A stretch of DNA of 64,000 nucleotides, taken from contig NZ_CP045851.1 of assembly GCF_009650215.1 (NCBI RefSeq), positions 1,093,189 to 1,157,188 of the forward strand. Reading direction: 5' to 3'. Each line of letters starts with the position of its first letter. The first letter of the stretch is position 1. A program made the translations under genes and the position numbers. The DNA comes from Actinomarinicola tropica (GTDB lineage Bacteria > Actinomycetota > Acidimicrobiia > Acidimicrobiales > SKKL01). Positions 35,471 to 43,740 of this stretch are shown piece after piece. Under the pieces are notes generated by a model, which had not been told where the DNA came from, ran no database searches, and was given only the letters and a program-made list of their open reading frames with translations.

Positions 35471-35797
35471 ATGGCCATCATCCCGCCCCTCGGTGCCGTC
35501 GGGGCCTCCCCGGCGGTCGCCTTCGAACCAGCGGTCCGACCGCTCACCTCCCCGGGTTCGGCCGACGAGAAGGACGGCGTCGACTTCGGCACGGCCGTCG
35601 TCAACGCTCTCGAGAACCTCCAGGCCTCCCACGCCACCACCGATCGCCTCGCAGAGGCCGCGGCCACCGGCGACCTGCGGGCCGTCGAGGACTACATGGT
35701 CATGGCCACCGAGACCCAGCTCGCCACGCAGCTGACCGTCGCCGTCCGCAACCGTGCGGTCGAGTCGTTCAACGAGATCATGAGGATGCAGGTCTGA
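35471..35797 (+). CDS. fliE: MS-ring/rod junction protein FliE
   Basis: A 108-residue FliE, which joins the MS ring to the rod. The C-terminal half has the family pattern: FGTAVVNALENLQASHATTDRLAEAAATGDLRAVEDYMVMATETQLATQLTVAVRNRAVESFNEIMRMQV. The N-terminal 30 residues are disordered. It lies between flgC and fliF as usual, with a TGATG overlap to fliF. Confidence 0.93.
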   Translation: MAIIPPLGAVGASPAVAFEPAVRPLTSPGSADEKDGVDFGTAVVNALENLQASHATTDRLAEAAATGDLRAVEDYMVMATETQLATQLTVAVRNRAVESFNEIMRMQV

Positions 35798-37476
35798 TGG
35801 CCGGGTTCGACCTCGCCGCTCTGAAGGAGCGCGCCTCCACCGTCAACGCCGGGTTCACCAAGGGCCAGAAGGCCCTGATGATCGGCGGCACCCTGGCGGT
35901 CGTCGTCGGCCTCGTCGTGTTCACGAAGCTCGCCGGCGGCACCGACTACGCCACGCTCTACGCCAACCTGGAGCCGGGCGACGCCGCGGCGGTCACCGAG
36001 CGCCTCGACGCCGACGGCGTCTCCTACGAGCTCGCCGACGGCGGCGGCACGATCCGCGTCCCCCGCGACGTCCTGTACGAGACCCGCATGCAGCTGTCCG
36101 CCGACGGCGTGGCCAGCGGTGGGCAGGAGGGGTGGTCGATCCTCGACGGGCAGGGCATCACGGCCTCCGAGTTCAGCCAGCGGGTCGGGTACCAGCGGGC
36201 CCTCGAGGGCGAGCTGGCCCGCACGATCCGCTCGATCGAGGGCGTGGAGTCCGCCACCGTGCACCTCGCCCTCCCGCGCGACACGGCGTTCGCCCTCGAC
36301 GACACCGAGGCCAGCGCCTCGGTCCTCATCAGCACCCGGGGCGGCACCACCCTCGACTCGATGCAGGTCCAGGCGATCGTCAACCTCGTCGCCTCCAGCG
36401 TCGACAAGCTCGAGCCGTCGGACGTGACGGTCGCCGACTCCTCCGGCATGGTGCTCGCCGCACCGGGCCAGCGGTCGGTGGACTACGCCGGGAACGACCT
36501 CAACATGCGCCAGGCCGCGGCGTTCGAGGAGCGCGTCGCTGCCGACATCCGCTCGATGCTCACCTCCGTCCTCGGTCCGAACAACGCCGTCGTCTCGGTC
36601 AGCGCCGAGCTGGACTTCGACGAGGCGACGATCACCCGTGAGACCTACACCCAGCCGCTGACCGATCCGGCCGGCAACCCGCTGCCGCTCACCGAGAGCA
36701 ACCGCACCGAGACCTACACGGGCGAGGGCACCGGGGCCGCCGGCGTCCTCGGCGCCGAGGACGGTGGGGGCGAGGCCGGCGGGGCCGCCACCGAGTACAA
36801 CCTCGACGAGTCCGACCGCACCAACGCCGTCGACCGCGAGGTCGAGTCGATCAACCGGGCCCCGGGGACGATCGAGCGCCTCGGCATCGCCGTGATCGTG
36901 GACGAGGCGTCGACGACGCCGGCGATGATGGCCGAGATCGAGCAGCTGGTCACTGCCGGTGCCGACATCCGGGCCGATCGGGGCGACACGCTCGCCGTCA
37001 GCCGGCTGCCGTTCGACACCAGCATCCAGGACACGATGGCCGACGAGGCGGAGGCCGCCGAGGCCGACGCCGCGGCCCAGGCCCGCAACGATCTCTACCA
37101 GACGATCGGCCTCGGCCTCCTCGTCGGGCTCGTCCTCCTCGTCTCGTGGCTGAAGATGCGCAAGGCCGCCAAGCGCCGGCGCCAGGCCCAGGCGATCGAG
37201 GCCCGGGCCATCGAGGCCGCCCTCGTCCCCGCCGGGCTCACCGTCGGCGAGGCCACCTCGGCCCTCACCCAGCCGGCGCCCGCCGACATCGACCTCGCAC
37301 CGGTCGACGCCCTCGACCTCGACGCCTTCGACGAGGCCCCGGCCTTCCCGCTCGGGGGCGACGACCCCGCCTCGCGGGTGGCCTCGGACGTCGCCGACAT
37401 GATCGACAACCAGCCCGACGAGGTCGCGCAGCTCCTGCGTGGCTGGTTGGGTGACCGACGGGCGGGTGGCCGGTGA
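35797..37476 (+). CDS. fliF: Flagellar MS-ring protein FliF
   Basis: A 559-residue FliF, the membrane ring on which the motor is built. Membrane helices lie at about 26-46 and 440-460. The YscJ-like ring domains lie between them (DYATLYANLEPGDAAAVTERLDADGVSYEL, then EGELARTIRSIEGVESATVHLALP). The cytosolic C-terminus, which binds FliG, ends DEVAQLLRGWLGD. Residues about 290-345 form the acidic collar region. Length is normal. Confidence 0.96.
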   Translation: MAGFDLAALKERASTVNAGFTKGQKALMIGGTLAVVVGLVVFTKLAGGTDYATLYANLEPGDAAAVTERLDADGVSYELADGGGTIRVPRDVLYETRMQLSADGVASGGQEGWSILDGQGITASEFSQRVGYQRALEGELARTIRSIEGVESATVHLALPRDTAFALDDTEASASVLISTRGGTTLDSMQVQAIVNLVASSVDKLEPSDVTVADSSGMVLAAPGQRSVDYAGNDLNMRQAAAFEERVAADIRSMLTSVLGPNNAVVSVSAELDFDEATITRETYTQPLTDPAGNPLPLTESNRTETYTGEGTGAAGVLGAEDGGGEAGGAATEYNLDESDRTNAVDREVESINRAPGTIERLGIAVIVDEASTTPAMMAEIEQLVTAGADIRADRGDTLAVSRLPFDTSIQDTMADEAEAAEADAAAQARNDLYQTIGLGLLVGLVLLVSWLKMRKAAKRRRQAQAIEARAIEAALVPAGLTVGEATSALTQPAPADIDLAPVDALDLDAFDEAPAFPLGGDDPASRVASDVADMIDNQPDEVAQLLRGWLGDRRAGGR

Positions 37477-38498
37477 GCCTCATGGAGACGCACAACATCG
37501 AGAAGCTCACAGGGGCGCAGAAGTCGGCGATCCTCATCATGACGATGGGCAAGGAGCGCTCGGCGAAGGTCCTCAAGTCGATGCGCGAGGCCGAGGTCAC
37601 CGAGATCATGGCCGAGGTCGCGCGGATGGCGAACGTCGACGACCGCGTCGTCGAGCAGGTGCTCGGCGAGTTCGCCGTCACGGCGTCCGCCCGCCGCCAC
37701 GTCGCGATCGGCGGCGTCGACGTCGCTCGGGAGCTCCTCGAGGCGACGGTCGGCGAGCGCCGAGCCGACGAGATCTTCGAGCAGCTCAACATGTCGATGA
37801 TGAGCGCGCCGTTCGAGTTCCTCCGGAAGGCGGATCCGCGGCTCGTGCTCGGCTTCATCCGCGACGAGCACCCCCAGACGATCGCCCTGGTGCTCGCCTA
37901 CATGACCGCCGACTCCGCCTCCATGGTGCTGAGCGGGCTCCCCGAGGAGCTCCAGCGCGAGGTCGCCGTGCGGGTGGCGACGATGGACCGCACCACTCCC
38001 GACATCGTCGCCACCGTCGAGTCCGCGCTCGAGCGTCGGCTCTCGTCGGTGATCCAGCAGGGCGACCTGTCGTCGGTCGGCGGGGTGCAGACCCTGGTGG
38101 ACCTGCTGAACCGGTCGGACCGCGCGACCGAGCGCCTCATCTTCGAGGGCCTCGAGAACCACGACGAGGTCCTGGCCGACGAGGTCCGCAGCATGATGTT
38201 CGTGTTCGAGGACATCCTCACCCTCGACGACCGCTCGGTGCAGCAGGTGCTGCGCCAGGTCGACTCGAAGGACCTCGCCCTCGCGCTGAAGGGCGTGCGC
38301 GAGGAGGTCAAGCGCAAGATCCTCGACAACATCTCCTCGCGCGCCGCCGAGAACCTCCAGGAGGAGATCGACATGCTCGGCGCCGTGCGCCTCACGGCGG
38401 TCGAGGAGGCGCAGGGCGCGGTGGTCCGCGTCATCCGCGCTCTCGAGGAGGCGGGCCAGATCGTGCTGACGAGGTCGGGCGATGAGTACGTCGAGTAG
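37473..38498 (+). CDS. fliG: Flagellar motor switch protein FliG
   Basis: A 341-residue FliG, the rotor protein that contacts MotA. The N-terminal FliF-binding domain (LTGAQKSAILIMTMGKERSAKVLKSMREAEV), middle domain with EHPQTIALVLAYM (EHPQ motif) and C-terminal torque domain are all present. In the last, charged residues line the helix around VQQVLRQVDSKDLALALKGVREEVKRKILDNISSRA. GTG 37473 overlaps the fliF stop; the ATG at 37482 is an alternative. Its end overlaps fliH by 17 nt. Confidence 0.97.
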   Translation: MSLMETHNIEKLTGAQKSAILIMTMGKERSAKVLKSMREAEVTEIMAEVARMANVDDRVVEQVLGEFAVTASARRHVAIGGVDVARELLEATVGERRADEIFEQLNMSMMSAPFEFLRKADPRLVLGFIRDEHPQTIALVLAYMTADSASMVLSGLPEELQREVAVRVATMDRTTPDIVATVESALERRLSSVIQQGDLSSVGGVQTLVDLLNRSDRATERLIFEGLENHDEVLADEVRSMMFVFEDILTLDDRSVQQVLRQVDSKDLALALKGVREEVKRKILDNISSRAAENLQEEIDMLGAVRLTAVEEAQGAVVRVIRALEEAGQIVLTRSGDEYVE

Positions 38499-39189
38499 CG
38501 CCACGGTGTTCCCGTTCGCCGACGTCACCGACCTTCCGACGGTCACGATCACGCGTCCGTCCGGCACGGGCGACCCCCACACCGACGCGCTGCGCACCGC
38601 GGCGTGGGACGAGGGGTACGCCGCGGGTCGCGTCGAGGGTCGGGCAGCGGGCCACGCCGAGGGCCTGGCCGCCGGCCGTGCCGAGGGTCTGGCCCGCGGG
38701 CACGCCGAGGGCCTGGCCGCCGGCCGTGACGAGGCCCGGATCGAGGCCGTGCGCGACCTCGCCGGCGCCCTGCGGGCGCTCGACGCGGCGTCCGCCGCCG
38801 CCGACGCCCGCGACGCCGTGGTGCTCGCGGACATCGAGGCCGAGGTCGTCGACCTGGCCCTCGCCCTCGCCGAGGCGATCATCGAGCGGGAGGTCCGATC
38901 CGTCGACGACGCGGCCCGCGACGCGGTGCGCCGCGCGCTCCGACTCGCCCCCGAGCGGGGCGGGCTCCTGGTGCGACTGCACCCCGACGACATCACCCAC
39001 CTGGGCGACCTGGCCGAGCTCAGCCCCGGTCGCGCCCTCGAGGTCGTCGCCGACCCGTCGGTCGCCCGTGGCGGCTGCCTGATCGAGAACGACGCCACCC
39101 AGGTCGACGCCCGCATCGAGACGGCCCTGTCCCGGGCCCGTGCCGTGCTGCTCGGCACCTCCGAGTCGGCCGAGACGGTGATCGCGTGA
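38482..39189 (+). CDS. fliH: Flagellar export regulator FliH
   Basis: A 235-residue FliH, the peripheral stalk of the FliI ATPase. Residues about 45-85 carry an eight-residue Gly/Ala repeat (units such as GHAEGLAA and GRAEGLAR), the GxxxG-like repeat known in FliH. The DNA under it holds a 28-bp exact repeat with a 48-bp period. The C-terminal half (LALAEAIIEREVRSVDDAARDAVRRALRL, then GGCLIENDATQVDARIETAL) is the conserved FliH/HrpE domain. Overlaps fliG and fliI. Confidence 0.9.
   Translation: MSTSSSATVFPFADVTDLPTVTITRPSGTGDPHTDALRTAAWDEGYAAGRVEGRAAGHAEGLAAGRAEGLARGHAEGLAAGRDEARIEAVRDLAGALRALDAASAAADARDAVVLADIEAEVVDLALALAEAIIEREVRSVDDAARDAVRRALRLAPERGGLLVRLHPDDITHLGDLAELSPGRALEVVADPSVARGGCLIENDATQVDARIETALSRARAVLLGTSESAETVIA
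38653..38728 (+). repeat. In-frame 48-bp tandem repeat inside fliH
   Basis: A 28-bp segment at 38653-38680 recurs exactly at 38701-38728. It codes for the Gly/Ala/His/Glu repeat of FliH. Confidence 0.9.
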
Positions 39190-40535
39190 CGACGGCGACC
39201 CTCGCCCGGCCCTTCGACGGCACCGACCTCGGTCGTCGCGTGGATGCCGCCCTCTCGGTGGCGGCGACGCGCCGCACCGGTCGGGTGACCCGCGTCGTCG
39301 GCCTCACGTTCGAGGTCGCCGGCGTCGAGGCGGCGATCGGCGACGTCGTGCGGGTCGAGACCTCGGGCGACGCCATGCTCGGCGAGGTCGTCGCCATCGG
39401 CCCCGACTCGGTCGTGGCCATGCCCCTCGGCGACCTCCACGGCGTCCGTGCCGGCGCCCCGGTCGAGGCCGCCGGCGGCTCGATCTCCGTGCCGGTCGGC
39501 GAGGAGCTGCTCGGCCGGGTGCTCGACGGCCTCGGCCGCCCCCTCGACGACGGACCCCCGCTCTCCGGTCTCGCCCGCGCCGCGCTCGCGGGCGAACCGC
39601 CCCACCCGCTCCGCCGTCCGCCGGTCGAGCAGCCCGTGCACCTCGGCGTCCGGGCCCTCGACACGATGGTGCCGGTCGGCCGCGGCCAGCGCATCGGCAT
39701 CTTCGCCGGCTCCGGTGTCGGCAAGTCGAGCCTCATGTCGATGATCGTGCGCGGCACCGACGCCGACATCTCCGTCGTCGCCCTGATCGGCGAGCGCGGC
39801 CGGGAGGTGCGCGAGTTCATCGAGCGCGACCTCGGACCCGAGGGCCTCGCCCGCTCGGTCGTCGTCGTCGCCACCTCCGACGCCCCCGCCCTCGTCCGCC
39901 TGCGGGCGGCCTTCGCCGCCACGCGCATCGCCGAGTGGTTCCGCGACCGGGGTGCCCACGTCAACCTGCTCATGGACAGCCTCACCCGCTTCGCCATGGC
40001 GCAGCGGGAGATCGGCCTGTCCGCCGGCGAGGTCCCCGCCACCCGCGGCTACCCGCCGTCGGTCTTCACCCTGCTGCCCCGGCTGCTCGAACGGGCCGGC
40101 GCGTCGGAGGACGGCTCGATCACCGGCATTTACACCGTGCTCGTCGAGGCCGACGACCTGAACGACCCCATCGGTGACTCGGCCCGGTCGATCCTCGACG
40201 GCCACATCGCCCTGTCGCGGAAGCTGGCCACCGCCGGCCACTTCCCGACGATCGACGTGCTCGAGTCGATCTCCCGCGTCGCGCCGGCGGTCACGACCCC
40301 CGAGCAGCAGGCTGTCGCCACGACGTGCCGACGCCTGATGGCCGCCTACCGCGAGGCCAAGGACCTCATCGAGATCGGCGCCTACCAGGCCGGCACCAAC
40401 CCCCAGGTCGACGAGGCCGTCGCCCGTCGCGACGCCATCGACTCCTTCCTCCGCCAGGGGATGGACGAGCGGGTCGCCCCCGGCGAGGCCTGGATGGAGC
40501 TCGCTGCCCTCCTCGGGATCGGAGCGGCGTCGTGA
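39186..40535 (+). CDS. fliI: Flagellum-specific export ATPase FliI
   Basis: A 449-residue hexameric ATPase of the flagellar type III export gate. Walker A GSGVGKSS is near 175-182, VVALIGERGREVREFIE and LLMDSLTRFAMAQREIGL (Walker B region) follow, then TRGYPPSVFTLLPRLLERAG. These are classical FliI/F1-beta motifs. GTG overlaps the fliH stop (GTGA). Complete. Confidence 0.98.
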   Translation: MTTATLARPFDGTDLGRRVDAALSVAATRRTGRVTRVVGLTFEVAGVEAAIGDVVRVETSGDAMLGEVVAIGPDSVVAMPLGDLHGVRAGAPVEAAGGSISVPVGEELLGRVLDGLGRPLDDGPPLSGLARAALAGEPPHPLRRPPVEQPVHLGVRALDTMVPVGRGQRIGIFAGSGVGKSSLMSMIVRGTDADISVVALIGERGREVREFIERDLGPEGLARSVVVVATSDAPALVRLRAAFAATRIAEWFRDRGAHVNLLMDSLTRFAMAQREIGLSAGEVPATRGYPPSVFTLLPRLLERAGASEDGSITGIYTVLVEADDLNDPIGDSARSILDGHIALSRKLATAGHFPTIDVLESISRVAPAVTTPEQQAVATTCRRLMAAYREAKDLIEIGAYQAGTNPQVDEAVARRDAIDSFLRQGMDERVAPGEAWMELAALLGIGAAS

Positions 40536-40975
40536 AGCGCTACCGGTTCCGGCTCGAGCAGGTGGCGCGCGTCCGCAAGCTGCAGGAGGACCAGGCCCGC
40601 GCCGAGGTCATGCGCGCCCGCCAGCGCCTCATCGAGGCCGGCGCCGACCTGTCGCAGAGCATCGAGCGCCTCGACGGGAAGCCCCGCTCGTCCGGGCACC
40701 TCACCCCCGGGCGCTTCCGTGCCGAGCGCACCGAGGAGGAGCTGCTCGCGCGGGCGGTCCTCGCCGCCCGGCTCGCGGAGTCGAACGCCCGTCTCCTCGT
40801 CCACCAGCGCGTCGACGAGTGGGCCGCCGCAGCACGCGAGGTCTCGACCCTCGAGCGGCTCGACGAGCGCGCCCGGGCCGAGCACGAGGTCGCGGCCGCC
40901 CGTGACACCCAGATCGAGCTCGACGACCTCGTGACCACCCGACGCGCTGCCACGCCTCGGGAGGTGCAGCCGTGA
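40532..40975 (+). CDS. fliJ: Flagellar export protein FliJ
   Basis: A 147-residue coiled-coil protein in the FliJ position. KRYRFRLEQVARVRKLQEDQARAE is the FliJ start (F-L-xx-VL-xx-R). Two long helices with a turn near residue 55 follow. FliJ acts as the central stalk of the FliI ring. GTG overlaps the fliI stop, and its own stop overlaps the next GTG, so this stretch is tightly coupled. Confidence 0.87.
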   Translation: MKRYRFRLEQVARVRKLQEDQARAEVMRARQRLIEAGADLSQSIERLDGKPRSSGHLTPGRFRAERTEEELLARAVLAARLAESNARLLVHQRVDEWAAAAREVSTLERLDERARAEHEVAAARDTQIELDDLVTTRRAATPREVQP

Positions 40976-41991
40976 CCTTCCCCGCTCCTGCGATCGGCAC
41001 CGTCGACGTCGCGGCCCGCATCGACCGGATCCGAGCCCGGTTCGAGCCCGCCGCCCCTGCGACGGCCACGCCCACGTCGACCGCCCCCAGGGGGTCCGAC
41101 GACTTCGCCGCCCTCCTCCGGTCCGCCGGGGTCGACCTCACCGGCCCGCTCCTGCCCGAGGGCCGCACCCACCTGGCGTCCGCGCTCGCCGGGCGTGGCG
41201 CCGGTCTCGGCGACGCCGTCGTCCGCCAGGGCATGACCTACCTCGGTGTGCCCTACCTCTGGGGCGGCACCGACCCGAACGTGGGCCTCGACTGCTCGGG
41301 CTTCGTGCAGCGCGTGCACCGCGACCTCGGGATCGAGCTGCCGCGCGTGAGCCGCGACCAGGCCCGCGGCGGCCAGCCCGTCGCCTCGCTCGCCGAGGCC
41401 CGCCCCGGCGACGTGCTCGCCTTCGGCGAGCCGGTGAACCACGTGGCCATCTACACCGGCGACAGGATGATGGTCCACGCGCCGCGCCGTGGCGACGTCG
41501 TCACCCACGAGCCGATCGATCGTCCGATCACCGCCATCCGGCGCTACACGCCGGCTGCCCCCGTGGCCGCTCCGGCGATCGGTGGTGCCGGGTGGGCCCC
41601 CACCGGCGGGGGAGAGGCGGCGTTCGGCGACCTCTTCGCCGCGGCCGGCGCCCGCCACGGCATCGACCCTCGCATCCTCTCCGCGGTGGCTCGCGTCGAG
41701 TCCGGCTACGACCCGACCGCCGTCAGCCCGGCCGGAGCCCGGGGCCTCATGCAGTTCATGCCCGCGACCGCCGCCGGCATGGGCATCGACCCCATGGACC
41801 CCGCCCAGGCGATCGACGGGGCGGCCCGCTACCTGACCAGCCAGCTGCGGGACTTCGGCAGCCTCGAGCTCGCCCTCGCCGCCTACAACGCCGGCCCTGG
41901 TGCGGTCCGCCGCCACGGCGGCATCCCGCCCTACGCCGAGACCCAGAACTACGTCACCAAGGTGATGTCGATCCTGAACGGAGCCCGCTGA
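40972..41991 (+). CDS. Peptidoglycan hydrolase with NlpC/P60 and lytic transglycosylase domains
   Basis: A 339-residue two-domain wall hydrolase. Residues 80-190 are NlpC/P60, an endopeptidase cutting peptide stems: nucleophile C108 in GLDCSGF, H157 in NHVAIYTG, H169 in MVHAP. Residues 215-335 are a Slt-type lytic transglycosylase: catalytic E243 in ARVESGYDP, GLMQFMPATA, and AAYNAGPGAV. The first 75 residues (with ARIDRIRARF and FAALLRSAG) may bind the rod. No signal peptide is visible, so export through the flagellar gate is likely. It occupies the place of FlgJ, which opens the wall for the rod. Confidence 0.9.
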   Translation: MTFPAPAIGTVDVAARIDRIRARFEPAAPATATPTSTAPRGSDDFAALLRSAGVDLTGPLLPEGRTHLASALAGRGAGLGDAVVRQGMTYLGVPYLWGGTDPNVGLDCSGFVQRVHRDLGIELPRVSRDQARGGQPVASLAEARPGDVLAFGEPVNHVAIYTGDRMMVHAPRRGDVVTHEPIDRPITAIRRYTPAAPVAAPAIGGAGWAPTGGGEAAFGDLFAAAGARHGIDPRILSAVARVESGYDPTAVSPAGARGLMQFMPATAAGMGIDPMDPAQAIDGAARYLTSQLRDFGSLELALAAYNAGPGAVRRHGGIPPYAETQNYVTKVMSILNGAR

Positions 41992-43241
41992 TGAGCCACG
42001 TCATGACGGCCCTGCCCGTGGCCGCGCCGACCCCGGCGACCCCACCGGCCGGCCGGCAGGCCCCGGAGGGCGACACCCCCGAGGGGGAGGCGTTCGCCGC
42101 CGTCGTCGCTGGCCTCGAGGCCGCCCACACCGGTACCGCCGACACCGCCGAGACGGCCGAAGAGGCCGAGGTCGAGTCGGTCGACGGCGAGGACGCCGCG
42201 GCCACCGGTGAGGAGGCGGCGACCCTCGCGGCCGTCGTGCCGGTCGTGACCCTGCCCGCGGGGGCGCCGGCCACGGCGCTCAGCGTCGACGGCGCCGAGG
42301 CGACGGTGCCGGCGACCCCCGCTCCCGAGGCGCTCGTCGCCGAGGTCGTCGCGCCCGCCGCCCCCGACGCCGCCGCCGCGGCGGCCCCGTCGCCGACGAC
42401 GGGGGAGCAGGCCGACGCCGCGCCCGCCGCTCAGGGGGCGGCCCCGACGGCGACCGAGACCGGCGCACCCTCCGTCCCGATCGAGGCCGCCGCCGCGCCC
42501 TCCGAGCCGACCACCGGCGCCGCGCCCCTCGCCCCGCCGGCGGGCGAGGCGACCGAGCCGCAGGTCGCGATCGACACCCCCACCGACGCAGGGGCGCATG
42601 CGGGCACCGACGCCGACGCCGAGGTCGCGACCGAGGTTCCATCCACCGCTCGCACCGAGTCGGCACCCGCTCCTGCCCCCGCGTCGAGCTCGTCCACCAC
42701 GGCGGCCACCACCTCGGTCGGTGACGGGCCGGCGCCCGCCGCGTCCACCGCCCCCGCCGCCGAGTCCGCGCCGGTCGACACCGCGACGCCCTCCGGGCTG
42801 CTCGACGCCCCCGACGCCGACCCGTGGGAGCAGGTCGCCACGGTCGTGCGGCCGCTGCGGTCAGCCCCCGACGGCACCCACCGGCTCTCGCTCCAGCTCC
42901 GCCCCGCCGAGCTCGGCACCGTGCACCTCGAGGTCGGGGTCACCGACGGCCGCCTCAGCATCCGCGCCGTCGCCGAAAACGTCATGAGCCGCGACGCCCT
43001 CGTCGCCGCCCTTCCCGAGCTGCGGGCCGAGCTGACCGGCTCGGGCATCGACCTCGGCAGCGTCGACGTCGGCGACCAGACCGGCCACGGCTCGACCGAC
43101 GCCGACCGCGCCGACGACCACGGCGGCGTCCCCGGGCGCCGCGGCGTCGTCGGTGGCGGCTCGACCGCCGGCCCCGCCGCCGTGGCCTCCGGCCCCACCT
43201 CCCACCCCGCCGGCCCCGGCCGGCTCGATCTCGCCCTCTGA
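41991..43241 (+). CDS. fliK: FliK-like hook-length control protein
   Basis: A 416-residue protein. Residues 1-280 are Ala/Pro/Glu/Thr-rich and disordered, as in the ruler part of FliK. Residues about 285-365 form the Flg_hook domain: LSLQLRPAELGTVHLEVGVTDGRLSIRAV, then LVAALPELRAELTGSGIDLGSVDV. The tail is Gly/Asp-rich. FliK measures the hook and switches export to filament proteins. It stands directly before flgD and flgE, as is standard. ATG follows the previous stop (TGATG). Confidence 0.92.
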   Translation: MSHVMTALPVAAPTPATPPAGRQAPEGDTPEGEAFAAVVAGLEAAHTGTADTAETAEEAEVESVDGEDAAATGEEAATLAAVVPVVTLPAGAPATALSVDGAEATVPATPAPEALVAEVVAPAAPDAAAAAAPSPTTGEQADAAPAAQGAAPTATETGAPSVPIEAAAAPSEPTTGAAPLAPPAGEATEPQVAIDTPTDAGAHAGTDADAEVATEVPSTARTESAPAPAPASSSSTTAATTSVGDGPAPAASTAPAAESAPVDTATPSGLLDAPDADPWEQVATVVRPLRSAPDGTHRLSLQLRPAELGTVHLEVGVTDGRLSIRAVAENVMSRDALVAALPELRAELTGSGIDLGSVDVGDQTGHGSTDADRADDHGGVPGRRGVVGGGSTAGPAAVASGPTSHPAGPGRLDLAL

Positions 43242-43253
43242 ACCGGAGCACCG

Positions 43254-43685
43254 ATGACCTACATCCCTCCCGTCACCGCCCCGAGCGCCACTCCCGAGAC
43301 CTGGGGCGCGGAGAGCCGTGAGGTGAAGAGCTCGACCGAGATGGACAAGGACACGTTCCTGAAGCTCCTCGTGGCCCAGCTCAAGTACCAGGATCCGCTG
43401 TCGCCGGCGGATCCCCAGCAGTTCCTCGCCCAGACCGCTCAGTTCACGACGGTCGAGAAGCTCGAGGAGATCGCCGCCGCCAGCGCCGACCAGACCTGGG
43501 CGATCGCGCTGAACACGGCGAGCACCCTCGTCGGCAAGGAGGTGACGTTCCTCCGCGAGGACGGCACCACCGGCACCGGGGTCGCCACCTCGGCGCTCAC
43601 CGAGCCCGACGGGATCATCCTCAACATCGGTGACGAGCAGGTCCCGCTCGGCGCCATCACCCAGATCGCACCCGTCCAGCCCTGA
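43254..43685 (+). CDS. flgD: Hook cap / scaffolding protein FlgD
   Basis: A 143-residue FlgD, the hook cap. MDKDTFLKLLVAQLKYQDPLSPADPQQFLAQTAQFTTVEKLEEI is the N-terminal signature. Residues 75-140 form only a short Tudor-like part (GKEVTFLREDGTTGTGVATSA), so the protein is the short form common in Gram-positive bacteria, without the larger FlgD Ig domain. It sits 12 bp after fliK. Confidence 0.95.
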   Translation: MTYIPPVTAPSATPETWGAESREVKSSTEMDKDTFLKLLVAQLKYQDPLSPADPQQFLAQTAQFTTVEKLEEIAAASADQTWAIALNTASTLVGKEVTFLREDGTTGTGVATSALTEPDGIILNIGDEQVPLGAITQIAPVQP

Positions 43686-43740
43686 CCCCCCGTTCGCACC
43701 ACCCGATCCCACCGATCGCCCGCCCGAAGAGGAGCACCTC

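Noticed and set aside
38653-38728. Mobile or CRISPR-like repeat in the fliH region
   Set aside because: In-frame, only two copies, and encoding the known Gly/Ala repeat of FliH. No CRISPR array or insertion sequence was seen anywhere in the window.
37095-40241. Antisense open frame of more than 1000 codons opposite fliF-fliI
   Set aside because: Composition is a mirror of the sense genes (His/Arg/Gly-rich), with no recognisable domain. A high-GC shadow.
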